Source: Helopsaltes ochotensis (lineage: Eukaryota; Chordata; Aves; Passeriformes; Locustellidae). From it: a stretch of 64,000 nucleotides of DNA. The position numbers and the translations under genes are program-made. The notes beneath the pieces are model-generated. The model did not search any database. It saw nothing but the letters and a program-made list of their open reading frames with translations, and was not told where the DNA came from. Of this stretch, positions 23,901 to 36,965 are shown in pieces. The stretch's first letter is position 1. Every line of letters begins with the position of its first letter. The stretch covers positions 690,985 through 754,984 of the forward strand of contig VXBM01000215.1 in assembly GCA_013400155.1 (NCBI GenBank), written 5' to 3'.

Positions 23901-26900
23901 TAGCAGTCTGTAGGGAAAAGGGAAAGATGCCAACAGTGAAACCAGCAAGTGATGCACATACAGCAGCACTAAAAATATGTGTTTTGACCACACATAATCC
24001 AGCCTCCAGGAACTGGACTGTGTAGAAATTTTACTTGCTTATGTAAAAAACTGGCATTTATCAGCAAATGCCATGAATTTGTACAAGAAGAGCTGAACTC
24101 AGGGATGTTGGGTAGGATGCTAATATAAGCTGTAAAGGGGACTGAGCTTCCTAGAACAGTATGGGCCTGGACAAATGGATGTGTGTAGGGAAGAGGGAGC
24201 ACTGCTGCCTCTGGGAGGGTGGGACCGGAGGTGTTTTCAAAGCATAGGCTGGCTGTGGTTGTGACTACTGTATAAAGAGAGTGGAGTTAGAGGGACATGA
24301 AGGGTATCAGATGTATCGAAGGTGTATTAGGTGTAACTTCTGTTAACCAGCTGGGGCTAATCAAAGATAAGGATGCTTTTAGTAGCAGAAGCTGCAGACT
24401 GAAAGCTGAGATTGCAGCCATGTGGACCTGTAGGTATTTCAATGAGTTTATTATGGGCAGTTTGATGTGGGAGTCTGGAGCAGGAGATACATTCTGGCAC
24501 CAGTTGAGCATCTCTCTCTCATCCCACGATGTGGCAGGCAGGCACAGCTAAACGAGTCGTGGCAGAGGCAGACTGTGTGGTCTGTCACTGGTGGCAGCCG
24601 TGGTGGGCACTGGTAGCAGAGGGAGCTGCTGGGGTCTGGCAGCCCTGGAAAGCAAAGCTGGCTGCCTCAGCTGTTGCTGAGACAGGAGGGGTGCAAGTGG
24701 TGTTTGAGCTGCTGGAAAGAGCCACCTCCTTCCCTGCCAAACCTGCAGCTCCACATGCCCTGGCCCCTCTCTCAGCAGCAGTTTTCCAGAGCTCCAGCAC
24801 AGCAGAGCAGGCAGCTGGATCATGAATTTTATGCCTCCCTAGTACCTTGCTGTCCTGGATAATGGGCTATTTTGGTGTGCCTAGTGCTGGTCCTGATCTG
24901 ACAGCCTATGCCTCTGGGAGGATTTTTTCTGCACCCTCTCTTCCATTGCCACAAGGCAATCATTTGTGTGGCTTATTTAGCTCCCTGCTCTCAGCCTTCC
25001 CTGCGATGGGAGGGGTGCAGCAGGAGACTGGTGGCTCTCCTTGCTGGTGAATTCAGTCCCTTAATAAATTCCTAATTCCTCTTTAAAGTGGGGAGGTGTA
25101 TTGGCTGACTGAAAAGTGTTAAGAACTGTAATAAGGAAGTTAACACAAGGATTTTGAAATGAAAACTGCTCAATTTGCTGATATTATACAACATTGTTGC
25201 CCAGCCTGGGAGAGTAATGAAGATTGCTTAATTAAAACTAGAGACAGACTGAAATCTCCAGCTGTGTGACTCAGGGATGTTTCAAAGCAGAAAATAACAG
25301 GTATGAATAGAACTTGACTGAATGGTTTGTCTATATAGGGACACGTAGTCACAGAAGAATTGCCGTTGTCTGACTGCATAGTGTGTCCTTACCACCATCA
25401 GGAATAAAGATAACAGTATTGATGTGTCTGACTGTCCACTCAAATATGCAGATGGGTGCTCTCAGCACACAGGAAAATGAACCCCTACTCTGAGTTACCT
25501 AGTGCTGTGTTAGTTTTGCCATCAGCTCAAATCCATCCATGGCTGGATGCCTCTTTAAATGATGTCTAGCTCCACACCATTTTGTTTTGGGGTCAATGGA
25601 GAAATTGCTGTCTTGGCTGTAGTGTGTTTGTGCTGTAGAAAGGCATATTTAATCTTTTCTTCCTTTTTATGTGTTGAAGTGGTTTCAAGTGACTCATTTG
25701 GAAGATTTTGCATGCTGAATTTAGGGATGCACCTTTCATGTATATTTGATGAACTAGATAGAGCTCTTTTAAGACAAACTTTTGACTTCAAGCCTTTATA
25801 AATAACATGGCTCCTTTAATAGTTCTTCTTTAAATACTGTCTGAATGTACATGCAAATACCAATTTATCTGCATCTTAATGTTTTCATTTTAAAATGCTT
25901 TTTCTTAAAGTCTTGTGCAAACCAAAACCAAGCATCTGTCTCCTACCAGCAACAGTCCCCCATTACATCCCTGCTCGTGTGTTAAGCACAGTTTTCTCCA
26001 TCTTACTTGGTTTTAATTGGAGCAGAATGTCATCTCTAAACTCTTTCACTCTGCATGATAATGAGGCAAACCCAGCTCTGCTGGTATGCTGCACAATCCA
26101 AAATCCAGCAGCAGGCCTTACTCATCGGCAGCCGCTCTTGCTCATGCGAGTGCCAAACCCTTAAGGAGTGCCACATGCGAGAGGACCCTGATGGAGGCTC
26201 TGGGGCTCTGCACAAGCTCAGGCCTGCAGTTGCATCGGGAGATATTTCTGTCTGAGTCAGGGGAATAGTAACACCCACAGACTCAGCCCTAGGCTCTGGC
26301 AGATTTAGCTCTCAGCAGATGCAGCTATGAATTCATTTAGCCTCATCAGTGGTTGAGGTGAAGGCACTGACTTGAAGCCAGTGTGAGTGTGGTGCTCTCA
26401 CATGTCCTGCTGAGCCACCCCTGCCCCAGGGGGACTGACTGCCAGTAGAAGGATGTACAGGCATGGTAACATCTTACCAGAAAGCTCTCACAGCCCTCAG
26501 CTGCCTGACTACACAAATATTTGTATTTTCATTGTTCCCGGTTGGGATCGCCATCCTTGGAAGTGTTTATAATCCTGACATTTTCTCGGTGGTGGCAAAA
26601 GAGAGTTAAGCACATCTCCCATCCAGAGCAAGGTACATGACAAAGGAATTTCAACTATTTAGGTGCAAGGCCAAGGTATTATTTGATTAAAGCACAGAAG
26701 TGGAGATAAGTGAGAACAGACTGACCAGAGAGTAAGACATGGACCAAAGAGGTTCACAGCAGAAGCCAGAGAAAATTAGACAATAAGTTTGGGATTGCTG
26801 GCTGAAAGAATATCAAATAGTTTGACCCCATATGTTTCCAGAAATTAAACATTTTATACTTATTTTGTAAATGTGATTGAATTCTATAACCAGGCTTAAC

Positions 26901-27048
26901 AGAATCAAACTACAACTACTCCGATTTTGAGATAGTCCTTCAGCTGAGGAAGCCATGATTTAGTGCTGGTACCTTATTTATAGGAAGCAAAACCAAGACA
27001 GAATTATATAGTTCATTACACTTTCGTTACAAAAAAATCCATTTTGTC
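20986..27048. other. Intergenic DNA or undetected NGEF 5' UTR region
   Basis: No coding exon could be supported in these 6 kb. The region may contain non-coding first exons of the NGEF long isoform, which cannot be recognised from sequence alone. A GC-rich patch at 24527-24830 is described separately. ORFs up to 123 codons (22898-23269, plus) show no family features and are treated as chance. Confidence 0.6.
24527..24830. other. GC-rich patch, unclassified
   Basis: About 300 bp stand out as GC-rich, with many CTG/CAG-type words and overlapping open frames on both strands (plus 24529-24825, minus 24548-24823). The products are Ala/Leu/Pro/Gln-rich and look compositional. CpG density is modest, so it is not a typical CpG-island promoter. 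I cannot tell a regulatory element from an old repeat. Confidence 0.35.
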
Positions 27049-27065
27049 TTGCACATATGTTACAG

Positions 27066-27288
27066 AGGACCTGGTTTAGAAACACTTCCGAGACTAAAAA
27101 TAAATACATTGGACCCATATAATAAATCCTCCAAACCATGTACTTTAGAAACCCTAAGACCAAGTGAATGGGGATGGAGAGAGAAACCAGTACATTTAAA
27201 GTGGCTAAAAATGACTCCAATGTTCTCACTAGATCTAAAAATGTTTCTGGAATTAAGTCCGGCATTGTGGGTAGCACTACGCATAAAG
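27066..27288 (+). CDS. Orphan candidate coding exon (unknown gene)
   Basis: On the plus strand a 223-bp segment has an acceptor (TGTTACAG at 27058-27065) and a consensus donor (AAAG|GTAAGT from 27289). Between them is a frame with 74 whole codons and no stop, in AT-rich sequence where the other plus frames have many stops. The product starts GPGLETLPRL and contains RPSEWGWREKPVHLKWLKM and LELSPALWVALRIK; it is rich in Trp, Lys, Leu and Pro. Entry is in phase 2 and exit in phase 0. Codons often end in A. I do not recognise the family, and I found no partner exons. It could be an exon of a small undescribed or fast-evolving gene, a pseudogene remnant, or chance. Confidence 0.35.
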
Positions 27289-29740
27289 GTAAGTCATGTG
27301 TCCACAGGACCATCAAATAAGTGTGTTCTACAAATATTGCAACACATGACAGAAGAGGATACATGCCTTCATACAATTCTCTCTGCATGAAACATGGACT
27401 ATTTCACTACTTCATGTAAATTAACTAATACATATCAATATATATTTAATAAATAACACTAAAAAGCTGCATATTTTTCTGCTGCAGCATTAGTTTATCT
27501 TTCTTACTGTTTGTTGATTCCTTATAAGTCAAGAACAATTACCTAAAAAGATGTGCTTTCTTATATGGCACTACTGTCATCCCTGCTCAATCCACGCAAC
27601 TCAGCGAGTGGTCCAGCCCTATCCCATTGAATTCCATGCTTTATCCCCTGGGTCTCATGTGGTAGATGCAGCCATGGGCAATAGCTAAGGTGTTAAAGAA
27701 TTTCACCTCTGGAGCTATACTACATATGTGTATATGTACATATACACACATATATAAACACACACGTTCTCTGCAGCTGCGTAGAAGGAGTCAACCTCCT
27801 TTTTAAATCATACAGAAGAGCACAAGTGGAAATCTACAAACTCTTCTGCTTTTCATTATAAAACTAATAAACCAAAAATCTGACCTTATTTCTATTCCTT
27901 TCCTTAAATTATTACACGTGCAATGTGAAAATGCATCTTGGCTTGAAGATTTTGAGAGAGTCCTGAGAAGTAAAATGTATAAAACTCATTCTTCTGACAT
28001 CACTGATACCTCCCTACTAACAAGAACTCCTGCCTCTAGAGGAAGTCCCCTTTCCTTCTTCCTGCTGTTTCTGAAATGTTCTTGCCATTGATGCCATCCC
28101 ATTCCTTATTTCTGAGAAGATACTATTGAAATTGTTACTAAGTAGCTGTGGTTGAAAACTCATGAGGTTTTCCAGACTTATGTCTGGAAAGTAAGTGAAT
28201 AATTAAAAACCAAATCACTGCATCTCCTAGTCTGGGTGGAGTACACAATTACCAGCTCAGGGTTTAGGGGCAAATTGCAGGATGTAGCCTCAAATCAGGA
28301 GATACTCATGTACTCTGCAAGTACGTACACAGGAAGGCTCTCAGCAGTTTGCCTGATGATCTCTTCTGTTTTGCAGGATTGCATGTGGGAGTTGCAAGTC
28401 CTTGTTCCTTTTTGTTTGTTCTGTTTGGGCTGTGTGAAGCCTTCTAGCCATGGAATGTGTATGCAATGTAGAACTTACTTAAAAATTTGAAGGACTAAGG
28501 TATAGAAGCTTTAGTCTCTGATGAAATGATTTAGTCAGAAACATAGTACGAGAAATAAAATCCAGAGTGTAATGCCATGGTGATAGCAGAGAGGTTTAGT
28601 TATGCTAGGATACTTGGAAAAGGAGGATTAACAGATGTCTTGGTTGAAGCTTTTCAAGACAGACTCATTAGTAAGCAGACAGGCCAAGTGTACCTTGGGT
28701 AGACAAGACCTGTGCTGCTCTTGGAAAAAAAATATAATGATGCCCACTTCTATTTCTAGATTTGCTGGTTGTGTATGAGACACTTGTTATGGAAGAAATG
28801 AGCATGGCTGGTTGTTTGAACTGCAGAGAGGTAAGAATTCATAGGGTTTTTCATTTGAAAGCTTCCATACAGAAGCAGGGAAAGAGATGACTAATTTTGT
28901 TGATCGAGAAATAGTAGAGTTCTCACTTTTTCCTCCCTTGATATTTATTGGGTGGAGGGTCCAAGGGGTGCCTGTTTAGTGAATCTGCTTGCAAGTGTGT
29001 AGCTGCAAGGGAGTCAGAAGTCTCTGAGACATCAGAATCCTGTTAGGCTGGTTACTGCTAGTTGGAAAAACCAGGCAGGTTTCGAGTGCTGTTATGCCAT
29101 GCTATCCTTGTCAACTGCATCAAGTTAATTTCAGCTAATTTCAAACATGACATAAGCTGATTCTATTCTTACAGCCTGTTGCTCTGGGTTTGTAGTAACT
29201 CAGGAAAAGCACTTGATACACAACTCTGAAAACTCATTACCAAACAGCACTGACAGATGCAAACTTCCCCTTCAGAATGGCCATTTTAAGACCCTGGTGG
29301 GAAGAGAATTTTGCTGGACTGCAGCTCCCAATCAGAGCAGCCTTTTCTCTCCCAGTCTGAGAGACTAGCCCAGGGCTTAGGCAATCAACCCCAAGCCTTC
29401 CCCACTTGCCTCTAATTTGCCAGCTGCAGCAGTAGCCAGCATGGCACTGTAGAAAATGAGGGACATGTGCAGTGCTCTGGCTGCATGTATATCCGCAGGG
29501 AGTCTCCATCTTCTTGACAAATTAGTGCTGTGGTGTCTGCAACTGCAGTTCTGTAGCTCACCTTACCCAAGTGCTGGGAAAGGTTCGCAAAACTTTCCCT
29601 TCTGCATCTTTCCTTTTAACAGCAGTTTTAACACTCCTCTTCATTCCCAGTTTTTAAGCACAGAAAGAGGAAGTCTGGGAGGAGGGCAGTGAATCTTATG
29701 GCTGTGGCATGGGATCAGGTTCTGGAAGAGTAGACGTAAT

Positions 29741-29870
29741 TTCTTAGCTCTGCTGCAGTTCCCTGGGCAATGTTGAGCATGTCAGTCTTAGTTCTCCACC
29801 TCTGAGTCTTAGTTCCCCATCTCTAGACTGGGAGCAGTGTATTATAGCTTGTGAATACTCCCAATTTTTC
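29741..29870 (+). mobile_element. MIR-like ancient SINE fragment (tentative)
   Basis: The order of words resembles the tRNA-derived MIR family: GCTCTGCTGCAG, CCCTGGGCAA, then TCTTAGTTCCCCATCTCTAGACTGGG, which recalls the CTCAGTTTCCYCATCTGTAAAATGGG segment of MIR. A 20-base segment is duplicated with two mismatches at 29784-29803 and 29805-29824. Similarity was judged by eye only. Confidence 0.4.
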
Positions 29871-32800
29871 TATAGGCCTTTTTCTTCTGAGTTACTTGAG
29901 CAGGAGCTCAATGTAAGTGCAAGAACATGACATGAGATATTCTGATGCGTTCAAAAGAACGCTGGAACATGATGTAATTAAAGGAAAAAATGGACCAGTA
30001 TGAATATTCTCCTGATTTGGGTTATTTTTCATTTGATGTTTTCTACATTTCAGTCCCCAAGTGAAATGCAAGCATCTTGTCTAGATTTCCAGTTCCTCAG
30101 TGGCCCTGGTATTTTTAAGTTTTAGTTGACCTGATGGCTCAAACAGGGTTCTTGCTTTAGGAATTGCTCCCTTTTGAAACACAAAGTCCAAAATTTGCAG
30201 ATTGAGTAACCTGCTTGGCCTGTTTTATCATGGATATCTGTTTCCAAGACAATTTCACATACAGAAGAGAAGGCAGGAGAGAAATGAGACTTCCAGATTG
30301 TTTCAGGCTTTACTGAGTCTTGTCAGTTTTCCTTATTTTAGATATGATGGGGCAGTTTCTATGGGGTGCTGCTAGGAAACACGAATTATTTCCTCCAATA
30401 ACTATTGGGGAAAAAAAAAGATAATTGCCTATAGAAATCATAGAACAAGCTACTTTCAAAAGAAAAATCTGAGTGAAATCCCTAGGTACTGGCCACATAC
30501 TCAGAGACAGATGCGGGTAATTATATTATTAAAGCACTTCACATTGTCTTGCAAACGTCCTTGCCAAAATATAGCAGTGTGAGAAAATGGGTTCTATGGG
30601 TTCTTCTTGTCTGGCAGCTACTGTGGTGTTTCACACATACTCCTGTATTAACAGTTTTTCTTAAAGTAAATTTGAGTTAACGGTCCCAATTTGAATCTGT
30701 AGAAAATCAACCCTGAATAAAATTCCTGTCTGTCTTTAAAAATGGATGCCAGCCAATTAATACTTCTTGCAGGATCAGCAAAATATTCTAAATAGCTTTC
30801 ATTATTTTAGTGCAATTTCCTGCTTTCAATAGGTCTGGAAGTGACAGTTCCATTATAACGGTCGAAACTGTTGATAGTTTAAGATCAGAAGAGCTAGCTT
30901 GTTCTTGACTCAATGAAATTTGAGTCCTTGTTTACTTTGTGCATTTAAAAATACACGCAATTGCAGGGACAGAGTTCACAGCTACACTGGATTCACAGCA
31001 ATTGGCCTCCTGAGAGTGAAAGGAAAAATAGGCTCAGGGGAAGGATCAGCCTGGAGTTAAGAGGAAAACAGGCTGTTTTTCATATTTCCTGTCTTTATTT
31101 ATATATTTTTAAAAAGCAAGATCACACATAAGTGTTTGACAGGAAAAATCAGAACTTGTGCTGCCCCTGGAAAAAGACACACAGCTTGGTTGATTTTGGA
31201 ATGTTTGCTGTTCAGTTGGTCACATTAATGCCATTCTGTGCAGTCTGGATCTCCCCTCTGACTAGGCTTCCTCCCTGTGAGTGGTGGGTTTTATGCCTAC
31301 CAGCTTGTGCCAGTGGTGTCTCTCCTCTCTGTCAGCCAGTATTTCAGCAGTGTCACAACTGTGCTCCCTCTGGCTTGCACAGGACTCCTTCAGTGTGACT
31401 TCGCTTCTAGAGCAAAGTCAGTTCTTTCTTGGGCCCTGGATTTGTGCCTTTGTTTGTGGCCTGAGGTTTCTTCCTCAGGCAGTTCCTCTTCCAGCATTCC
31501 CCCAGAATAGGATTTTACTCACCTGACACTCAGGGGCTGAGCCAATCTCTCCTTTGCCATCAGGATGAGGTATGTCCAAAAAGTCTCAATTAAACTCCCC
31601 TAAACTGTTAGGGATTTGCAATTCAGTTGTAAATCCAGAGGCAGGTATGTCCTACAGAAGTTTGCTGTCCTTCAGTCCTTGTACCTTCCTATCAGTTCTG
31701 CTTGAAAGTAAAACGTCCCTCAGATTTTGTTTGCTCAGTTTCCAGAGTCACAGCAAACACAGTTTAAAGGAACAGCTTTCTCTTTGCCCAGATAAGTTAG
31801 TACAAATATGCCCTGAACGTCCTTTGCACTGCTTGTGCCAAGGCTTAATGACAGGGGATTGTTAAACCTCCCGTATAAATCTTTAACAACGGGGTGAAAC
31901 TTTGGTCCAAATCTGCAGACTCAAGTGGAAACAGTAAAGAGTATTTGCTTCCATTTTTAAGGCCCACTGGCTGAGAAACTCATCTTGCTTTACATTATTT
32001 ACAGCCATTTGAGATGAAAAGACCTACATGTTTATGACTATTTTTAGATTGCCATTTCTTAATTTTAAGTGTGTTCACATACCTGTGCACTGGGGTGGAT
32101 ATAGCAGAGACAGCCTGGTTTTATTTTAAAGCTTTTTGGATCAGTTCAAATGCCTGTGATAATTTTACCGCTTGAAATAATTTCTTATTATCAGGCTACT
32201 TGCTTGCTATGATTTGAATGTCCCTCTTCTGGGGGCAACTTAGGCCTAGTGCTTCAAAGGAAGACAAATAATAGTGATTGCTTAGACCAGTGCTATACCT
32301 AGGAGATAATTTTCCCCTCATCCTCGGATAACTCACTTTGTATTTTTAAGACTGCATTTGGATTGACTCTTAGAAAAAGCTAATCTTTCCTTTGGGTTTT
32401 ATTTTCTTTTTGAAGTTCACGGAACTTGCCAATTGTTTTGTTCATTTCAAAATATTTCAATTGGTCACAACATTACTCTTTTTAAAATGCAGCTGTGTGC
32501 CCAGCCTACTCCATAGAAGATGTTCACTGAGTTAAGCTTGGGTTAATCTGCGCTCAGACATCATAGAACATGGTCACCAGTGTCAATGTCCCTTCATACC
32601 AGCTGAAGGCCTGGCCTGGGCATAGAGGGCTGGCAGCAATTAATCCTGTAATGATTAATCAAGGTCACCATCAGGCCTGTGCACTCCTGGTCTGAGAGTT
32701 GGCAGGACTGAGGAATGAGGGATGCAGTGGAATTTGGGCTCCTCTCTGTTGCAAGAGTTGCCCACGGTGAATCTAGATAGCCTTGTGCTTCAAGCTTGCT

Positions 32801-34059
32801 TATCTAGGTGTCCGAGCACTGCAGAATACATGAAGCAAGGAACTACAGTTTCATTGCATTTTCCATTCATTAAATTACTGCAGTGACTCCTTCTCAGTGT
32901 TTTTTTAAGGGCTAAATAAATCCTGCTTCTACAATCCCCTTTTTGTATTCAAACCTCACCACCTCTCTTCCTTTGCTTCCCATAGATTGTGCCATTCATT
33001 TTGTTAGCAAAAATAAAAGTGTATTTTCTTTTTTATTCCAAATGGGCAAAGTAAATGGAGAAATGGTGTAATGTGTATAATAGGCAGGCTGTTTATTGGG
33101 TGTTGTCTCTCACAGGGTGATGAAGCTTCCCTGTGACAAACCCATATGACTCACCATGGAATACCAGAAGGCTTACAGGTCTGCTATGGGGTGATGCTGT
33201 TGCCCTTTGAGTAAAGGGAATCTTTTTTTGATTTTGTCCAATGTTTTTTCCACAAGGTGAGGAAATAAATTGTATCTACTGTGAGAGAGGCACCAGAAGC
33301 AGGATTCTGTACTTGCTTCTCCTGATGGAAATCAAAAGTAATGTAAGTGGAGTCAGTGGAGTGTGAAAGAGTACTAAACCAAAAAGTACCTGCTCCTCAT
33401 GCCTGTTGCACCTACAGTTGAAAAGGATAGTGAAGTGCTGGTCTCAATTGTGCTCAGAGGCTCTTTTCCCTAACTGGAATTGGCATTAAAAGAAAACAGT
33501 GGATGTTTTCTCATCCAGTGGACCCTGTTTCCCAAAGAGATCTTCCATTAGCATTTACTTGTTACATTCGTAATTATTATTACTTTGGCTTTTTCTTGCT
33601 TGTCCTTTTTTTCCTTCCTGGGCAGAAGAGACTTTTAGTCAAAGCCCCCATCTATTGGATTTATCTTCCGCACCAATGATGCCATGTTCCCCAATGCCTG
33701 GAAAGCAGCACATCATGTTTTAACTTAACATTGCAGTACTATGTAATTACTGCTTCACATCACCTGGCCCCACAGACCTCCTGATTTGAACTACAGCTGC
33801 CCGACAACAGCAGCTACACTGTACAGCATAGCAAAAACACTGAATTACCTGAGCCAGCCTTGCCTTTCTAATGATGTTGGGAATCAATGGATTCAGGTTT
33901 GAGCATTTTGCAAGGGAAATATACATAGTTTTTGATGGATGGCATGTCACTCACTAGATGTGCCATCTCTTGTTTTCCTGCTAATTTCTTTTCACATATG
34001 CTTATGAACATTAGCTTCTGAATTCTTTTCCTCAGCCTCCATTTGCAGCTATTGCCATA

Positions 34060-34240
34060 GCTTCCCTAAGGGGTGGCATCCAAAACTGAGCACGGTCCTC
34101 CAAATTCAAATGCTCCATTGTTCAGGATTCTGTCATTATATTATCTTCTGCATTATTTTTATATCCTCTTATTAATGCACCCACACACCCTATTTGCATT
34201 TTTTAACCTTTTTAAAAACGTTTTCATTGCAACAATCAGA
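34060..34240 (-). mobile_element. Possible old CR1/L3-type LINE fragment
   Basis: The phrase AAGGGGTGGCATCCAAAACT, followed by a stretch about bases that 'vary with attachment' and an AT-rich tail, resembles the reverse-oriented L3/CR1 segment reading CAAAACTGAGCACAGTACTCC. Divergence is high and the ends are uncertain. Confidence 0.3.
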
Positions 34241-35562
34241 TATAAGGGCAATGAAGTGAGCGTGGAACAATAGAAGTGAAGATTTTGATCCTCCTCAGAC
34301 CTAAACCTGTTTTAAACTTCAGTGGTGACACTGATTTTGATTTACACTGAAAGAGGGAGGATCAGGCTGTACTTGTCTACAGAGGGACATCCATTTTTGA
34401 TAGTTAATAAGGAACAGTTTTGTAAAATAGTTTCAGAACACAGCACGTTGTTTGGGAAAAGCACTGTTTCTTTGATTAAAAAGGAAGAGTTTTGCAAATA
34501 GAGGTCTGTGCTGTGGGCTGGAGGCTGAAGAGCAGTGCTGGAGCCTGGATGCTGGCAGTGGTGTTGGTGGCTGCAGGGAAGTGCAGGGTGCCTGTATGTT
34601 GATTGTGGGACTGTCCTGCACAGGCACTGGGATTCACTCATTTTAACCTCATAGCAGGACTAAGCAGCACATCCTTCTTTTTAGGAGTAGATTTCGCCTT
34701 TCTAGACTGTTAGCTTCTGCACAGCCATGTCTGATACTGACAGGTCCTGGGGAGTGGGTCAACGGCAGGGCACCCCAGCTGGCTACAGGGGAATGTGTGG
34801 AATCTTACTTAGAGAGGAAGAGATGATAAGGGAAGATGGGAGGTAGCCAGAGGCAGAGATACTCCGTCATATGCATGCTGCCACCATAGCCCATGGTACC
34901 GCTGCCACCATATCAAGCCACACTTGGGACTTCCACTCAGAAGAGATGAATAACCAGTTTTAAGCTGCAGATGGGAAAGGTGATTTCTATGAAACAAATG
35001 AGTATTTATGGGTTGTCTGGCTGCAGAAGCCAAGTGTGTGACTCAGAAAATCACCTGAATAAAAATACTGCTGCTGGCCAGGGAGAAGAAAAAAGGTGAA
35101 GAAATCCATAAAGCCATCATTCATGTCTTGCTCTCTGGCAGACTGCACCTTAGCAGCCTCTTCAATGTCTTTCTTCCTCCATTAATTGCTTCTGCTTTAC
35201 TTGACTCTGGATTTTCCCCAGCAGCCACTGTTAAATGTCAGTATCTGGTGGATATCAATTACATTGTCTCTGGAGGGACTTTCCCTCACACTGTTGTTTG
35301 ATTCCAGGTAATGCGGTGAGATACAAATGTCTTTGGTCTTCTCTTGTATGCCCCAATTAAGGCCGTACTTTACTTGCCCAGTTAGGCAATGTTCGTAAAC
35401 ATGGGGTGTGGTTTTATGATGCAAATGCAATGGCTAAGTGCTAGTCTGGGTGGTGAGTCTGCTCCTCCTGTCAGCAGCTTCATGCTCCTACTCCAACTGC
35501 AGATTCTGCTGCTTGACTCTTGCTGATGCAGTCCAGGACAATGACCCAGCAGAAACTGTTCA

Positions 35563-35582
35563 CTTCTTTTTTTTTTTTTTTC
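35563..35582 (+). repeat. Poly(T) tract
   Basis: A run of 15 T residues (35567-35581) sits within a 20-base pyrimidine stretch. The flanks do not identify a retroelement. Confidence 0.85.
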
Positions 35583-36876
35583 TGGATTAGTTTTCTGCCA
35601 GTCTGGTTTCCTCTGATGGCTTGCCAAGGTAAGATGAGCATTCCTGCTGGCACAAGAAAGGATGCAGGATTGCTCAAGTGAAACAGAGTAATATAGAAGC
35701 ATTACCTTAATTTGGCTGGTCAGCTGGTTGGGTGTAAATCCACACTTTGCAGCTTCCTATTTGGCTTGCACAGATCAACCCCAACTGCCATCAAATGAGA
35801 AGACTTTTCTTACTCTTTTTCCATGATTAGTAAGATCTGTTCACAGGATTGTTATTCTCATTCTTTCCGATCACTTCAAAGACAAGAACTGTTAATGGCA
35901 GCAATGGAAACTCAGTAGAAAAGAGAGGAAAGGAAGGGATGCAGCAAGAAATGGGATAGGAAATGGGATACTGCTGTCATCTCTGACAGCAGTAGCACAA
36001 TTGTGAAATTATTTGCTTGGGTACTTGCAGCAGCTGCAGGTGCTGCCTCTCAGCCAGCCAGGGCACAGCTGGGAGCAGAGGTGCTGCCGTCCCTTTCTTC
36101 CTCACGTGTGACCTTAGGCTTGTACTCTCCTCCCTGTTTCCCTGCTCGGTTCCCCCCAGTAGCTCCTTCCCTGCAGCTGCTGGGATAGTTTTGCCTCAGA
36201 ACACTTCCACAGAGGCTCTGGGAGCTGCACCTGAATGCATCAGCATGTCATTCCTGCCTGGGCACTCCTGTGTTAACCCATTCCTTATCCAGGAAGAATG
36301 TCTTGATGGACTGGAGGTGTGTGGAACCACAGTGTTAGACTATCACAGCACCATCACCTATTGGTTATAACAGTTTTGTGGGTTCTTCAGGCAAACTTTC
36401 CCAGAGCTCAGTAGTCTGAGAGAAAGCACTGGGAGTCTGCATGCTGCAGCCAGAGGAACTTTGCCATCCTCAGCACCAGGGGAGTAGAGCACCAAGAAAT
36501 AAGACAGCATGCTGAACTGAATAGAACCAACAGCTGCGCCACAGTGCGCCAACACATGCAGGTAGAAATATGCTGCTTAATTACTATGATAATGTAAAAG
36601 TCTTACCCTATTGTTTGTCTGGCTCACAAGGAACCACACCTTACATGCAAAACAGGTTTGCTATTTAAATGTAAGCTTGTGTTTATATGCTAGCTGATAG
36701 CTTTTCCTGGGGATCCAAGACAGCTGACATTGCTGCCAACAAATAATTTTGCAGGTTGGAGACTAGTTGGTAAGTGTGTGGTGAGCTCACTTTTTTCTAA
36801 TCCAATAGGAGTGCTTTTTGGTTCTGTCTGTTTTCCTTTTGACGTGACTTCCAGAAGACACAGAGTAAAAAAGGTA

Positions 36877-36965
36877 TTTTTCCTTTTTTCTTTTTCCTTT
36901 TTTTTTTCTTTTTCCTTTTTTTTCTTTTTCCTTTCTTCTTTTTCTTTTCTTCTTTTTTTCTTTTT
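36877..36965 (+). repeat. 89-bp pure polypyrimidine tract
   Basis: Every base is T or C. The word CTTTTTCC recurs at 36890, 36908 and 36924, so the tract has an internal period of about 16-18 bases. The long ORFs of Phe/Ser (plus) or Lys/Glu (minus) that cross it are produced by the repeat. Confidence 0.95.

Larger units (their letters stand above)
27391..35560. other. Intergenic DNA between NGEF and NEU2
   Basis: I find no gene in these 8 kb. The sequence is AT-rich and mostly unique. An AT/AC-rich patch lies at 27718-27770. A MIR-like SINE relic (29741-29870) and a CR1/L3-like relic (34060-34240) are listed separately. At 32641-32667 there is a compact cluster of homeodomain-type TAAT words followed by TCAAGGTCA, an ERR/NR5A-type half site. 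Confidence 0.6.

Noticed and set aside
26978..27388. 136-codon hydrophobic minus-strand ORF
   Set aside because: It is the mirror of the plus-strand exon-like frame. The plus strand has the matching acceptor and donor, so the minus frame is more likely a shadow, though not excluded.
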